From assembly GCA_934278965.1 (NCBI GenBank), contig CAKQWL010000225.1:1-16796 (forward strand): DNA of 16,796 nt, given 5' to 3'. This DNA comes from an uncultured Clostridia bacterium (GTDB lineage: Bacteria > Bacillota > Clostridia > Peptostreptococcales > Anaerovoracaceae). Below, in pieces: positions 1-7,094 of this stretch (position 1 is its first letter; every line of letters begins with the position of its first letter). A model generated the notes under the pieces. That model ran no database searches, was not told where the DNA came from, and was given only the letters and a program-made list of their open reading frames with translations. The translations under genes were made by a program, and so were the position numbers.

Positions 1-462
1 CCGGATACCGCAAGCCCGCTGGATCCGCGGGCGCTCGGCACGGCCGCGCTTGCGTCACGCGGGATTACCGTTGTGACCGCCGCCGGCAACAGCGGTCCGG
101 CCCCGTGTACCGTCACTTCGCCGGGGATCAGCCCTTTTGCCGTTACCGTCGGCTCCTGCACAAAGGGCGGCGAAATCGCCGAGTTTTCCAGCCGCGGTCC
201 GACTGCATCCGGCCTTCACAAACCGGACCTCGTCGCCCCCGGAGTGGATATCCTGTCGCTGGATTCCTCCTCCTGCAAAGGCTACTTTGCCCAAAGCGGC
301 ACCTCTATGTCCTGCCCTTACGCCGCCGGTGTTATCGCCTGCATGTACACGGAAAATCCGAAGCTCACGCCGAGGCAGATTCAAAAGCTCCTGCCGTCCA
401 TGCTGACGCCGCTTCGGGGACTTTCACGCGACAGTCAGGGCCGCGGCGCACTCTATGTCTGA
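1..462 (+). CDS. Subtilisin-like serine protease (peptidase S8), C-terminal part
   Basis: The reading frame is open from the first base, so the gene starts upstream of the window; 153 residues are visible. Two hallmarks of the S8 (subtilase) catalytic domain are present: the oxyanion-hole Asn in VVTAAGNSGP (visible residue 30) and the nucleophile Ser in SGTSMSCPYAAG (visible residue 102). The FSSRGP...KPDLVAPG segment that normally lies between them is also there. The Asp and His of the triad would lie upstream. The usual His after the Ser motif (PHVAG) is Tyr here, a tolerated variation. The protein ends about 50 residues after the Ser, so nothing follows the protease domain. A signal peptide cannot be judged. 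Substrate unknown; this could be a secreted protease or a sporulation/germination-type subtilase (CspA/B/C-like or other). It converges on the MATE pseudogene with only 19 bases between the stops. Confidence 0.93.
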   Translation, partial: PDTASPLDPRALGTAALASRGITVVTAAGNSGPAPCTVTSPGISPFAVTVGSCTKGGEIAEFSSRGPTASGLHKPDLVAPGVDILSLDSSSCKGYFAQSGTSMSCPYAAGVIACMYTENPKLTPRQIQKLLPSMLTPLRGLSRDSQGRGALYV

Positions 463-481
463 CGCTCGTTTCCCCACATTC

Positions 482-1607
482 TTATTGGAGCCGTTTTGTA
501 TATTTTTGGATGCCCGCCGCGGCGCAGAGCATCACCAGGAACTCCGTAATCGGCATAGCAAACCACAGCGAATGATCACCGGCCGCTGCCGGAAGCGTCA
601 TAATCAGGAAGCCGCTTATCACAAGTCCCCGCAGCACCGACACGGCAAACGCCGCAGCAGGCTTCATAATTGCCTGGAAATAGTAGGTCGAAAAAATCTT
701 AAATGGCAGCAGCAGGAACGACAGCGCGTAAGTCCTTATAATAGCGGGCGCCCTCTCCAAGATTTCCGGCGTTGGCGACATAAAGATTTGAATATAGAGA
801 TTCGGGCATGCCATGCTGAGCGCCGTCCAGAATACTCCGAAAAACAACGTCGTCCACAGTGCCAGCCGAAGGGTCTCCCGAATGCGGCCGCCCTTTCCCG
901 CGCCAAAGTTTGTGGAAATGATCGGTTGTGCCGCCTGTCCGACGCTGTACGCACAGCACTGAACAAAGGTGCTGACCTGGATAATCGGACCGTAAATCGC
1001 CAGTGCGTCTGCTCCGAGATACTTCATAATCTGACGATTAAAAAGCACCGTCAAAATTCCCATCGCCACATCAATAAAGAATGTGGAAAACGCCTCCGGA
1101 CAATACACCGACCGTTGCAAGTCCGGGATTTTTATCATTCCGCAGAAATGCCGCCAGCATCTGATTAAACAGAAACAACGGGAACACATACTTCACCGGA
1201 CACATATATTTCCGGGCCAAGCGCAGCAGGACTTCATCTGCGCTGAAAAAGGTTAAAATCGAACGCTCAAAACACAATACCCCAATCCATGCCAAAACAG
1301 ACAGTATTACAGAACCAATAACCGCGGCCGTAAAATATTGATTCTCCGCTCTGCCGCTTCTCTCTTTCCCTCCGCGCTTCGCGCTGAAAATCACACTGCC
1401 GCCAATACCCATCAGCAATCCGAGGCTGTATATGATATTCCAGACCGGCGCGACAACCGCCAGCGCCGCTGTCCCCTCCGGGCCATGATACTGTCCTACC
1501 ATCGCCGTATCCACGATCGAGTAGATCGATGTAATCATGGCACTGCCGAATGCAGCGGATAAATATCGAAAATATATCGGTTTAATTTTTCCGTTCAGAA
1601 AATCCAT
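482..1607 (-). pseudogene. MATE-family multidrug efflux transporter, disrupted by internal deletion and frameshift
   Basis: Two overlapping reading frames encode the two halves of one multi-antimicrobial extrusion (MATE) protein. The N-terminal frame (from ATG 1605-1607, RBS GGAGGT 1615-1620, down to a stop at 1071) has the family-like AMVGQYHGPEGTAALAVVAP and FLRNDKNPGLA stretches. The C-terminal frame (to the stop at 482) has AFSTFFIDVAMG, VLFNRQIMKYLG, QPIISTNFGAGKG and IFSTYYFQAIMKPAAA. The join lies near 1085-1091 at a run read as TTTTCC. There the text jumps from the end of TM4 straight to the TM7-like segment, so TM5, TM6 and their loop are missing. The halves sum to about 375 residues against roughly 450 for the family, so about 70-75 residues are lost and the frame is shifted. 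The gene is probably dead; the N-terminal piece alone would be about 178 residues. A codon upstream at 1628 is also in frame but lies before the RBS. Confidence 0.85.
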
Positions 1608-1626
1608 TTTAGAGACCTCCTTCCAC

Positions 1627-1677
1627 ATAAAAAAACCGGATAAGAAACGGACATTTCAGTCCGCCTCTTATCCGGTT
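1627..1677 (-). terminator. Intrinsic terminator / attenuator between hydF and the MATE gene
   Basis: On the minus strand an 11-bp stem (AACCGGATAAG 1667-1677 with CTTATCCGGTT 1634-1644) encloses a 3x3 internal loop. Above that is a 5-bp CGGAC/GTCCG stem with a six-base loop. The hairpin runs directly into a T tract at 1629-1635. It lies between the MATE promoter and the MATE RBS, so it sits in the MATE leader. It can also end transcription coming from hydF. Confidence 0.85.
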
Positions 1678-1694
1678 ATCGTTTCTCTGAACAA
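1668..1694 (-). CDS. Candidate 8-codon leader peptide before the MATE gene
   Basis: Downstream of the promoter at 1720-1748, a GGAGGG (1699-1704) precedes a TTG codon (1692-1694) by four bases. It opens an 8-codon frame, MFRETITG if TTG is read as Met, ending in TAA at 1668-1670. The last codons and the stop form the 5' arm of the terminator hairpin at 1634-1677. A ribosome paused near the end would therefore keep the terminator from forming. This is the layout of ribosome-mediated attenuators in front of Firmicutes drug-efflux genes. The RBS spacing is short and the start is TTG, so translation is only a proposal. Confidence 0.35.
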   Translation of the reverse strand: MFRETITG

Positions 1695-1719
1695 CTCACC
1701 CTCCGAGTAAACACTGGGA

Positions 1720-1748
1720 ATTTTAGCATATTTCATCCGGAAGTTCAA
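1720..1748 (-). promoter_or_regulatory. SigA-type promoter of the MATE gene
   Basis: TTGAAC (1743-1748) and TAAAAT (1720-1725) are separated by exactly 17 bases on the minus strand, just after the hydF stop. Transcription would begin near 1713 and give a leader of roughly 105 bases that holds the short ORF and terminator hairpin before the MATE start at 1607. Confidence 0.7.
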
Positions 1749-1768
1749 GAGCTTTTTTCTTTGCGAGA

Positions 1769-2974
1769 TCAAAGCAAGGTTTCGTCCTTCGAAAATTCCG
1801 GAAAAATTCCTAGACTTCGGGCCAGGATTCCTTTCATATAAGCAATGGTAAGCCCGTAGTTTAAAAACGGCACTCCCTGCTCCTCCGCACATTTCATGCG
1901 CCAAAGGATTTCCCGTTCATTGAGCATGCAGCCTCCGCAGTGCAGCACCATCCGGTAGGAAGACAGATCTTCCGGAAAGGAGCGGCCGGAACAGGTGTCG
2001 ATTTCAATCTGATTTTTCGTAAATTCCCGAAGCCAGCGCGGGATCTTCACCGTTCCGATATCATTGCACTGTCGATGATGCGTGCAGCCCTCCGCAATCA
2101 GCACGCGGTCGCCCTTTCGCAGCGTTCCGAGTGCCGCGGCGCCGAGGGCGGCCGTCCGCAGAAATCCTTTGTATCGCGCCATCAGGATCGAAAAGGATGT
2201 CAGTGGGATCTCCTCCGGCACGATTTTCGCAACCTCTTCAAACGCTTGACTGTCCGTGATAACCATCTTTGGTCTTGCCCCGAGATTTTGAAGCAGCCCG
2301 GAAAGCCCGTCCGGCTGTACGGCAATGCTGACGGCCCCGGCATCCAGAATATCCCGCATGGTCTGCACCTGCGGCAGAATCAGTCTTCCTTTCGGAGCGG
2401 ATTCATCAATCGGCGTCACCAGAACAACCAAATCTCCCGGCGACAGCAGGTCCGCCACCAAATGCTTTTCCCGCTTCTCCGGCAAAAGCGCGCCGAGCGC
2501 CCGTTTCAGCTCCTCAATCCCTTCACCGGTATACGCACTGACATAAAGTCCGTCCGGACGGCGTGCTTCCTTTGGAGCACCGTCGGCCTTGCTGCGGACA
2601 AGCAGGAAAGGGACCGCTCTTTTCTCGAAGAGCCCGATAATTTCAATCTCCTCCGGAGAGAGTCCTCCCGGCGCATCGGTAACCAGTACTGCAATATCCA
2701 CACGGCGCATAATGTCGGCCGCACGCTGTACCCGCTGCTTGCCGAGCATTCCTTCATCATCGTCAAATCCCGGCGTATCAATGATCAGGACCGGCCCAAG
2801 CGGCAGAAGCTCCATTGCTTTCGTAACCGGATCCGTTGTGGTGCCTTTTTTTTCGGAGACAACCGAGAGTTCCTGTCCGGTCACTTTATTGACCAGACTG
2901 GATTTTCCCGCATTTCTTTTTCCGAAGAAACCGATATGGATTCGGTTTCCGCTCGGTGTGTCATTCAGTCCCAT
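1769..2974 (-). CDS. hydF: [FeFe]-hydrogenase H-cluster maturation GTPase HydF
   Basis: HydF is the GTPase scaffold that receives the diiron precursor made by HydE and HydG and delivers it to apo-hydrogenase in the cytoplasm. The 401-residue product begins MGLNDTPSGNRIHIGFFG, the usual HydF start, with RBS AAGGAG six bases upstream; an in-frame codon at 3022 is upstream of the normal family start. The P-loop is GKRNAGKSS (about residues 18-26) and the G3 motif is DTPG (66-69). Near the C terminus are the ligands of the [4Fe-4S] cluster: C-T-H at 297-299 and HCGGC at 345-349, fitting the family's CxH...HCxxC motif. It overlaps the 3' end of hydE by 14 bases, implying translational coupling, and is the last gene of the operon. 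Full length with all key motifs present. Confidence 0.97.
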   Translation of the reverse strand: MGLNDTPSGNRIHIGFFGKRNAGKSSLVNKVTGQELSVVSEKKGTTTDPVTKAMELLPLGPVLIIDTPGFDDDEGMLGKQRVQRAADIMRRVDIAVLVTDAPGGLSPEEIEIIGLFEKRAVPFLLVRSKADGAPKEARRPDGLYVSAYTGEGIEELKRALGALLPEKREKHLVADLLSPGDLVVLVTPIDESAPKGRLILPQVQTMRDILDAGAVSIAVQPDGLSGLLQNLGARPKMVITDSQAFEEVAKIVPEEIPLTSFSILMARYKGFLRTAALGAAALGTLRKGDRVLIAEGCTHHRQCNDIGTVKIPRWLREFTKNQIEIDTCSGRSFPEDLSSYRMVLHCGGCMLNEREILWRMKCAEEQGVPFLNYGLTIAYMKGILARSLGIFPEFSKDETLL

Positions 2975-4052
2975 TTCGTTCTCCTTCCCGCCTGATTCTT
3001 CTCTCAGACCGGTAAACTTCACCGTAATCGCCGCGGCCGACCACCATTTCGTACCCGATCTCCGAGGCTAGCTCGGAAAGCGCCGAAAGGCTTTCGGCGG
3101 CGTCCTGATCCAATCCCGGTTTATGGTCGTAGAGTAAATACTGTTTTCGCACGGCTTTAGGCGACAGATTCGGCATAATGACATTGGCGCCGGAAAGAAT
3201 CGCTTTCTTTCGGCCGTCTTCTCCCTCACATCCCAGTGCCGTCGTCGCCGGGAGAAGCACCTCCGGCAGCATGATCCGGCAAAGACTGATCAGAAAACAG
3301 GTCAATTCGCTGCTTCCATCCGGAAAATCCCGAAACGGGGTCGCATGGTGATGGCGGAAAGGCCCGATTCCGATCATATGCGGGCGGAACCTTTCCATGA
3401 AAAGCATATCCTCCGCCAACGCCTCCGCCGTTTGATACGGCGATCCCGCCATCATCCCGCACCCGGTCTGAAATCCGATTTCCCGCAGATTCCAAAGGCA
3501 CTCCATTCGGTGCTCAAAAGACATTTCTTTCGGATGCAGCTTGTCATAATGTGCTTTCAAGGCCGTTTCATGGCGCAGAAGATAACGGTCCGCACCGGCG
3601 TCAAACATTGCCTGATACGAAGCTTTTTCGCGTTCCCCGATCGACAGGGTCACCGCCGTATCCGGGAAATCCGTCTTGATCCGCGCTACCAACCGGCAGA
3701 TCCGCTCATCCGTATCCGAAGGATCTTCACCGCCCTGCAGGACAAAGGTGCGATATCCCATTTCGTATCCATCCCGGCAGCAGCTTAAAATCTCATCGTC
3801 TGTCAAGTGATACCGGCAGGTTTCACCGGAGGATCGCCGAAGCCCGCAGTAATAGCAATCATTCCCGCAGCGATTTGTAAATTCGATAATCCCCCGAAAA
3901 TATAGTTTCTTTCCGAATCGTTCCTCTGCAATCCGGCGCGCTGCCTGCGCCGCGTACGCCGCATCCTCCGGCTGCCATCCGGAAAAGAGAGAAATCCACG
4001 CCTCCCGGGAAAGCGTTCTCTCTGTGAGAAGGGTATCAATCAGCGCTTTCAT
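2961..4052 (-). CDS. hydE: [FeFe]-hydrogenase H-cluster maturation radical SAM enzyme HydE
   Basis: HydE is a cytoplasmic radical S-adenosylmethionine enzyme that acts with HydG and HydF to build the 2Fe subcluster of [FeFe]-hydrogenase. The 363-residue product has the radical-SAM motif CGNDCYYC (Cys 62, 66, 69 from the chosen start). It also has HydE-type stretches such as RHETALKAHYDKLHP, the MMAGSPYQT segment, PATTALGC and AILSGANVIMPNLSP. Length is normal. I chose ATG 4050-4052 because AGAAGG lies eight bases upstream and the product then begins MKALIDTLL; the frame extends to 4100 without an RBS. It overlaps the regulator gene upstream by 17 bases and hydF downstream by 14, so the three genes are tightly coupled. 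HydG, the tyrosine lyase partner, is not in this window. Confidence 0.96.
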   Translation of the reverse strand: MKALIDTLLTERTLSREAWISLFSGWQPEDAAYAAQAARRIAEERFGKKLYFRGIIEFTNRCGNDCYYCGLRRSSGETCRYHLTDDEILSCCRDGYEMGYRTFVLQGGEDPSDTDERICRLVARIKTDFPDTAVTLSIGEREKASYQAMFDAGADRYLLRHETALKAHYDKLHPKEMSFEHRMECLWNLREIGFQTGCGMMAGSPYQTAEALAEDMLFMERFRPHMIGIGPFRHHHATPFRDFPDGSSELTCFLISLCRIMLPEVLLPATTALGCEGEDGRKKAILSGANVIMPNLSPKAVRKQYLLYDHKPGLDQDAAESLSALSELASEIGYEMVVGRGDYGEVYRSERRIRREGERNGTE

Positions 4053-4317
4053 TCTGAAATACCTTCTGGGAATACGCGGTCTTTGCGCTGATTCCCTCAA
4101 TTCTTCCGATTCTTCCGGAAAGCGCGTTGATTACATCCTGCGGAGCATCGATCGCAATACTCATAATGTTGATATGATGACGGCGATACGGGATACCCAT
4201 CCGTCCGATGATAAATTCACTGTACTCACTTAACAGATGGTTCAGATCCTCTACATGCTCCTTACTTTCCACAATAATTCCGATGATCGCGATTCTTGTT
4301 TCCCTGGATTCTGTCAT
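4036..4317 (-). CDS. TM1266-family putative iron-only hydrogenase system regulator
   Basis: A 93-residue cytoplasmic protein with an N-terminal strand RIAIIGIIVE and the pattern EDLNHLLSEYSEFIIGRMGIPYR...INIMSIAIDAPQDVINALSGRIGRIEGI. This matches the small ACT/NikR-C-like family named after Thermotoga TM1266, which is habitually encoded with hydE/hydF and annotated as an iron-only hydrogenase system regulator. It has no DNA-binding domain that I can see, so any regulation would be by ligand sensing or protein contact; this is inferred, not shown. The start ATG has GGGGAG about nine bases upstream. It follows the binding-protein gene by 41 bases with no terminator between, and its 3' end overlaps hydE by 17 bases. 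Confidence 0.88.
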   Translation of the reverse strand: MTESRETRIAIIGIIVESKEHVEDLNHLLSEYSEFIIGRMGIPYRRHHINIMSIAIDAPQDVINALSGRIGRIEGISAKTAYSQKVFQNESAD

Positions 4318-4358
4318 TTTCGGTTTTCTCCCCTCATTTTGGATTTGTTTTCTTCTTT

Positions 4359-5312
4359 CTATTTTTTCAAGAGAAGCGCCGGAATATCCACTTTATTTTC
4401 AATCAGGCCGCTCTCCAGCATGAAGGCCGCGGTATTTTCCAACGCCGCAATATCCTCCTCTGTGATCTCCGTCCGAAAATCGTAAAGCTCAAACATCTCC
4501 GCCGCTGCTTCCGGCTCCAGTCCGGTCTCCTCCGCAGCAAGCTGCATTGCTTCGTCATGATTTTCCTTGATATAATCCAGCGTCTCTTTTTGAACATCAA
4601 GGAATGTATCAATAATCTCTTGGTTGCTGTCGCAGAATTCCTGCGTCGCTGCGGTCAGGATTGCACCGGAAATCAGACCTTCCCCGTCTGTTACAAGATG
4701 ATGGCCTGCCTTTTCACACTGATACGCGGTTGGCCCGGCAAGAAGCGCACAGTCAATGCTGCCGTTTTCCAGTCCTGCCATTGCGGATGGAATATCCATA
4801 GAAATAAAGTCTACATCCTCCATCGTCATTCCGCCCGACGCAAGATACGCCGCAAGAAGCTCGTGCAGATTCGTTCCCTTCGGACCGCCGATCGTAAGAC
4901 CGCGCAGATCCTCCGGAGAATTCACATCATCCTTTGCCGAAAACAGGCGAAACGCCTTCGGGGAAGTACTGTACATACTGAGGATCCGAATATCCGCGCC
5001 GTTTGCCGCCGAAAGAATCACCGAGGTTCCTCCGACAGCGTTCAGAATCTGGATCGATCCGGAAGCAAGCGCCGCCGTTTGGTCCGCTCCGCTCGTTAAA
5101 TCCGAATAAGCAAATCCCAGTCCGAGTTCCGCATACGCCTCTTCGAAGCTGCCCCTTGCCTTTTCTACGATCGAGGGAACATTCAGCGGGGACTTCACAT
5201 AAGTCATTGTCACCGTGTCAACCGTAAAACCCTCACTCTCTCCCGCGCTTCCGCAGGCTGCAAGGGAGAACAGCATCATGACAGAAAGCAAAATTACCAT
5301 CGCTCTTTTCAT
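4359..5312 (-). CDS. ABC importer substrate-binding lipoprotein (NMT1/SsuA-like)
   Basis: A 317-residue lipoprotein. A short positively charged start, a hydrophobic segment and the lipobox LAAC (Cys 20) mark it for export and lipid anchoring on the outer face of the membrane. The body fits the NMT1/SsuA-like periplasmic-binding fold (nitrate, sulfonate, taurine or thiamine-precursor class), with segments such as SGADQTAALASGSIQILNAV, LRGLTIGGPKGT and AMAGLENGSIDCALLAGPTA. A GGAG ribosome site lies nine bases before the ATG. It is the third gene of an ABC set whose permease and ATPase are immediately upstream, and it is followed without terminator by the TM1266-family gene and hydE/hydF. The substrate cannot be told from sequence; an aliphatic sulfonate or pyrimidine precursor would be typical, while a link to hydrogenase assembly is speculation. 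Confidence 0.9.
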   Translation of the reverse strand: MKRAMVILLSVMMLFSLAACGSAGESEGFTVDTVTMTYVKSPLNVPSIVEKARGSFEEAYAELGLGFAYSDLTSGADQTAALASGSIQILNAVGGTSVILSAANGADIRILSMYSTSPKAFRLFSAKDDVNSPEDLRGLTIGGPKGTNLHELLAAYLASGGMTMEDVDFISMDIPSAMAGLENGSIDCALLAGPTAYQCEKAGHHLVTDGEGLISGAILTAATQEFCDSNQEIIDTFLDVQKETLDYIKENHDEAMQLAAEETGLEPEAAAEMFELYDFRTEITEEDIAALENTAAFMLESGLIENKVDIPALLLKK

Positions 5313-5360
5313 TTTGGTTTTCTCCTTTTTTCCTTTTAAAATTTTTATCTGAACGGATTA

Positions 5361-6107
5361 TCATCCGAAAAGATCCAAAGACTCCGCAGGCCTGGCTGAA
5401 ATGCCGCCAAGGACTTTCAGAATTTCTTTTTTGAGTGCAATTGCCTCCTTCGAAAGAAGGTCTCTTCCTGCCGTCCCCGGGCTTTGCACAAATTCACCCG
5501 CGATTCGGCCCTCCTCCATCACGCAGATGCGGTCGCCCAAAAGAACGGCTTCATCAATATTGTGCGTTACAAAAATTCCGCCCATTCCGGTTTCGATATG
5601 AATGCGCATGAGCTCACGCTGCATGGCCTCTCTCGTAAAATAATCCAGTGCCGCAAACGGTTCATCCAGCAGAATCATCTCCGGCCTTGCCGCAAGTGCC
5701 CGTGCCAGCGCTGCGCGATGTTTCATGCCGCCCGAAAGCTCATCCGGCTTTGCCTTTTCAAAGCCGGTAAGCCCCGTCATGCGGATCAGCCTCGCGGTTT
5801 CTTTTGGGTCGATCGCCTGCTTTTTCAATCCGAAAGTAATATTTCTCTCAGTATCGAGCCACGGCATCAAGCGCGGCTCCTGAAAAACCATTCGGATCCG
5901 GGAGCGTTCCGGAAAATCCAGCACACCGGCATCCTTCGTTTCCAGGCCGCATAAAATACGCAGAAGTGTCGTCTTCCCGCACCCGCTCTTTCCGAGAATG
6001 ACGGTAATTTCATCGGAGTGACCTTTCAGGCAGAGGCCCTTCAAAACCGGATAATTTTCTTTTTTAATCCGGTAGGACTTCCATAAATCCCTCACCTCAA
6101 AATTCAT
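5361..6107 (-). CDS. ABC importer ATP-binding protein (nitrate/sulfonate/taurine class)
   Basis: A 248-residue ATPase that powers the importer from the cytoplasmic face. All nucleotide-binding elements are visible in order: Walker [10 protein letters not shown] (about residues 38-46), Q-loop [10 protein letters not shown], signature [15 protein letters not shown], Walker [13 protein letters not shown] and the switch histidine in THNIDEAV. The MPW after the Q-loop and the FAALD after Walker B are typical of the SsuB/TauB/ThiZ group. Its ATG overlaps the end of the permease gene by 11 bases, with AAGGCGG as ribosome site, so the two are translationally coupled. A gap of 48 bases leads to the binding-protein gene. 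Confidence 0.95.
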   Translation of the reverse strand: MNFEVRDLWKSYRIKKENYPVLKGLCLKGHSDEITVILGKSGCGKTTLLRILCGLETKDAGVLDFPERSRIRMVFQEPRLMPWLDTERNITFGLKKQAIDPKETARLIRMTGLTGFEKAKPDELSGGMKHRAALARALAARPEMILLDEPFAALDYFTREAMQRELMRIHIETGMGGIFVTHNIDEAVLLGDRICVMEEGRIAGEFVQSPGTAGRDLLSKEAIALKKEILKVLGGISARPAESLDLFG

Positions 6108-6888
6108 TTTGCCATTCCGCCTTTCCTTCTTTGTGGAAAAACTTTTCCGATATCCGGCGCGATATCAGCGCGCAGAGACCATCTGTCAAAAGGCCTAAAA
6201 ATCCAATGACCAGAATGCCGGCAATGACCTTGTCCGTCCTGGAAAGAGCCTGTGCATCCAAAATCAGATACCCAAGACCGCTTGCCGCGGCAATCATCTC
6301 CGCTCCGACAATCGCACGCCACGCGTATCCGAGCCCGATCCGAATTCCGACAAAGATTTCCGGCACTGCGTTTGGGAGCATGATCCGGAAAAAAATCTCC
6401 CGCTTGGAAAACTCCATCATTCTTCCAACCTCTATCAATCCCGGATCGCATCCGAAAATGCCGCTTTCCGTGCTGAGCAGTACCGGAAACACAGAAGCCA
6501 GTACGATCACAATAATTTTCGGTAATTCTCCGATTCCGAACCATAAGATCAAAAGCGGGATCAGGCTGATCGGCGGAATATGCCGGACAGCTCCGAGCAG
6601 CTTGCTGTAATAAGGCACTACCCTCGGCAGCCGTACCGCGAGCAGAGTCAGGAAAAATGTCAGGATGCAGGAAATTGAAAATCCCAGAAAAACTCTCCGC
6701 AGGCTGATCGCCGCATGCCTAAAAAGCTCTCCGGAGGTTATCATCGCGGTGAGACTCCGCAAAACTTTTTCCGGCGGCGGCAGGACATAACTGCTCCAGA
6801 TTTCGAAACGGCAGACAAGCTCCCACGCAATCAAGAGAACTGCAAAAATCCATATATTTTTCAGTGCAGTCCTTGCTGCATTTTCCAT
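6097..6888 (-). CDS. ABC importer permease (SsuC/TauC-like)
   Basis: A membrane protein of 263 residues in the binding-protein-dependent transport family. It begins with a hydrophobic helix ([15 protein letters not shown]) followed by the [13 protein letters not shown] stretch typical of nitrate/sulfonate/taurine permeases. About six membrane segments follow, with the cytoplasmic coupling loop [29 protein letters not shown], the EAA-type contact with the ATPase. I placed the start at ATG 6886-6888, which has AAAGGA eight bases upstream and starts just before the first helix. The frame also extends to a TTG at 6984, but that extension would encode the terminator hairpin and is unlike the family. 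It is the first gene of the ABC-hyd operon and overlaps the 3' end of the upstream ORF by 28 bases. Confidence 0.9.
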   Translation of the reverse strand: MENAARTALKNIWIFAVLLIAWELVCRFEIWSSYVLPPPEKVLRSLTAMITSGELFRHAAISLRRVFLGFSISCILTFFLTLLAVRLPRVVPYYSKLLGAVRHIPPISLIPLLILWFGIGELPKIIVIVLASVFPVLLSTESGIFGCDPGLIEVGRMMEFSKREIFFRIMLPNAVPEIFVGIRIGLGYAWRAIVGAEMIAAASGLGYLILDAQALSRTDKVIAGILVIGFLGLLTDGLCALISRRISEKFFHKEGKAEWQNEF

Positions 6889-6992
6889 CTCCTGCGTCCT
6901 TTCCGATCCTGCGAATCTCCTGAAATAATCGGCCAAACAAAAAAGCTCTCCTGCAAAAAATGCAGAAAAGCTGTTTTGATCCAATCCATCAT
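6861..6992 (-). CDS. Candidate 43-codon upstream ORF in the ABC operon leader
   Basis: An ATG-ATG pair (6987-6992) preceded by AGGAAG seven bases upstream opens a 43-codon frame beginning MMDWIKTAFLHFLQ. It ends in TGA at 6861-6863, 28 bases inside the permease gene in another frame. I do not recognise the peptide. It is rich in aromatic and hydrophobic residues in its first half and basic residues in its second. The intrinsic terminator at 6938-6972 lies wholly inside it, so translation would be expected to melt the hairpin and favour readthrough. The stop-start overlap could couple it to the permease. Real translation is unproven; the good RBS and position are the only support. Confidence 0.35.
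   Translation of the reverse strand: MMDWIKTAFLHFLQESFFVWPIISGDSQDRKGRRRWKMQQGLH
6938..6972 (-). terminator. Intrinsic terminator / attenuator in the ABC-hyd operon leader
   Basis: In minus-strand RNA a 12-bp stem (6961-6972 with 6944-6955, continuous when two G-U pairs are allowed) has a five-U loop. It is followed by a U-rich run broken by one G. It sits between the promoter at 7053-7081 and the permease start at 6888, so it can end transcription before the operon is reached. I found no known riboswitch core upstream of it. Confidence 0.65.
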
Positions 6993-7052
6993 ATGTTCAC
7001 TTCCTGTTTTTCCGCACTTTCCGCTCAGAACCTCTTTACGGTCAGTAGTACC

Positions 7053-7081
7053 AGTATATCATAAGGCGGCCTGTGCGTCAA
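7053..7081 (-). promoter_or_regulatory. SigA-type promoter of the ABC-hyd operon
   Basis: TTGACG (7076-7081) and TATACT (7053-7058) stand 17 bases apart on the minus strand, just after the bactofilin stop. Transcription would start near 7046 and produce a leader of about 158 bases before the permease ATG, unusually long for a simple promoter and holding the terminator and short ORF. Confidence 0.75.
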
Positions 7082-7094
7082 GAAAACGGAAAGC

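Noticed and set aside
455..1168. Plus-strand ORF over the MATE pseudogene
   Set aside because: The minus strand clearly encodes MATE helices in two frames; the plus-strand product is hydrophilic and low in recognisable pattern.
1668..1712. T-box or ykkC-type riboswitch before the MATE gene
   Set aside because: GGAGGGTGAG only loosely resembles the T-box AGGGTGGNACCGCG and no specifier or antiterminator pairing is visible; the leader is too short for the ykkC core.
1940..2995. Plus-strand ORF (351 codons) opposite hydF
   Set aside because: Antisense shadow of a well-supported gene; composition is Arg/Gln/His-rich as expected from reverse reading.
6889..6984. Longer permease start at TTG 6982-6984
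   Set aside because: The extra 32 residues would be encoded by the terminator hairpin and have no family match; the ATG at 6886-6888 has a better RBS.
7000..7046. PreQ1- or TPP-like riboswitch in the ABC operon leader
   Set aside because: AGAGGTTCT recalls preQ1-I, but the matching CCTCT arm and the A-rich tail are absent; no TPP core pairs are visible.
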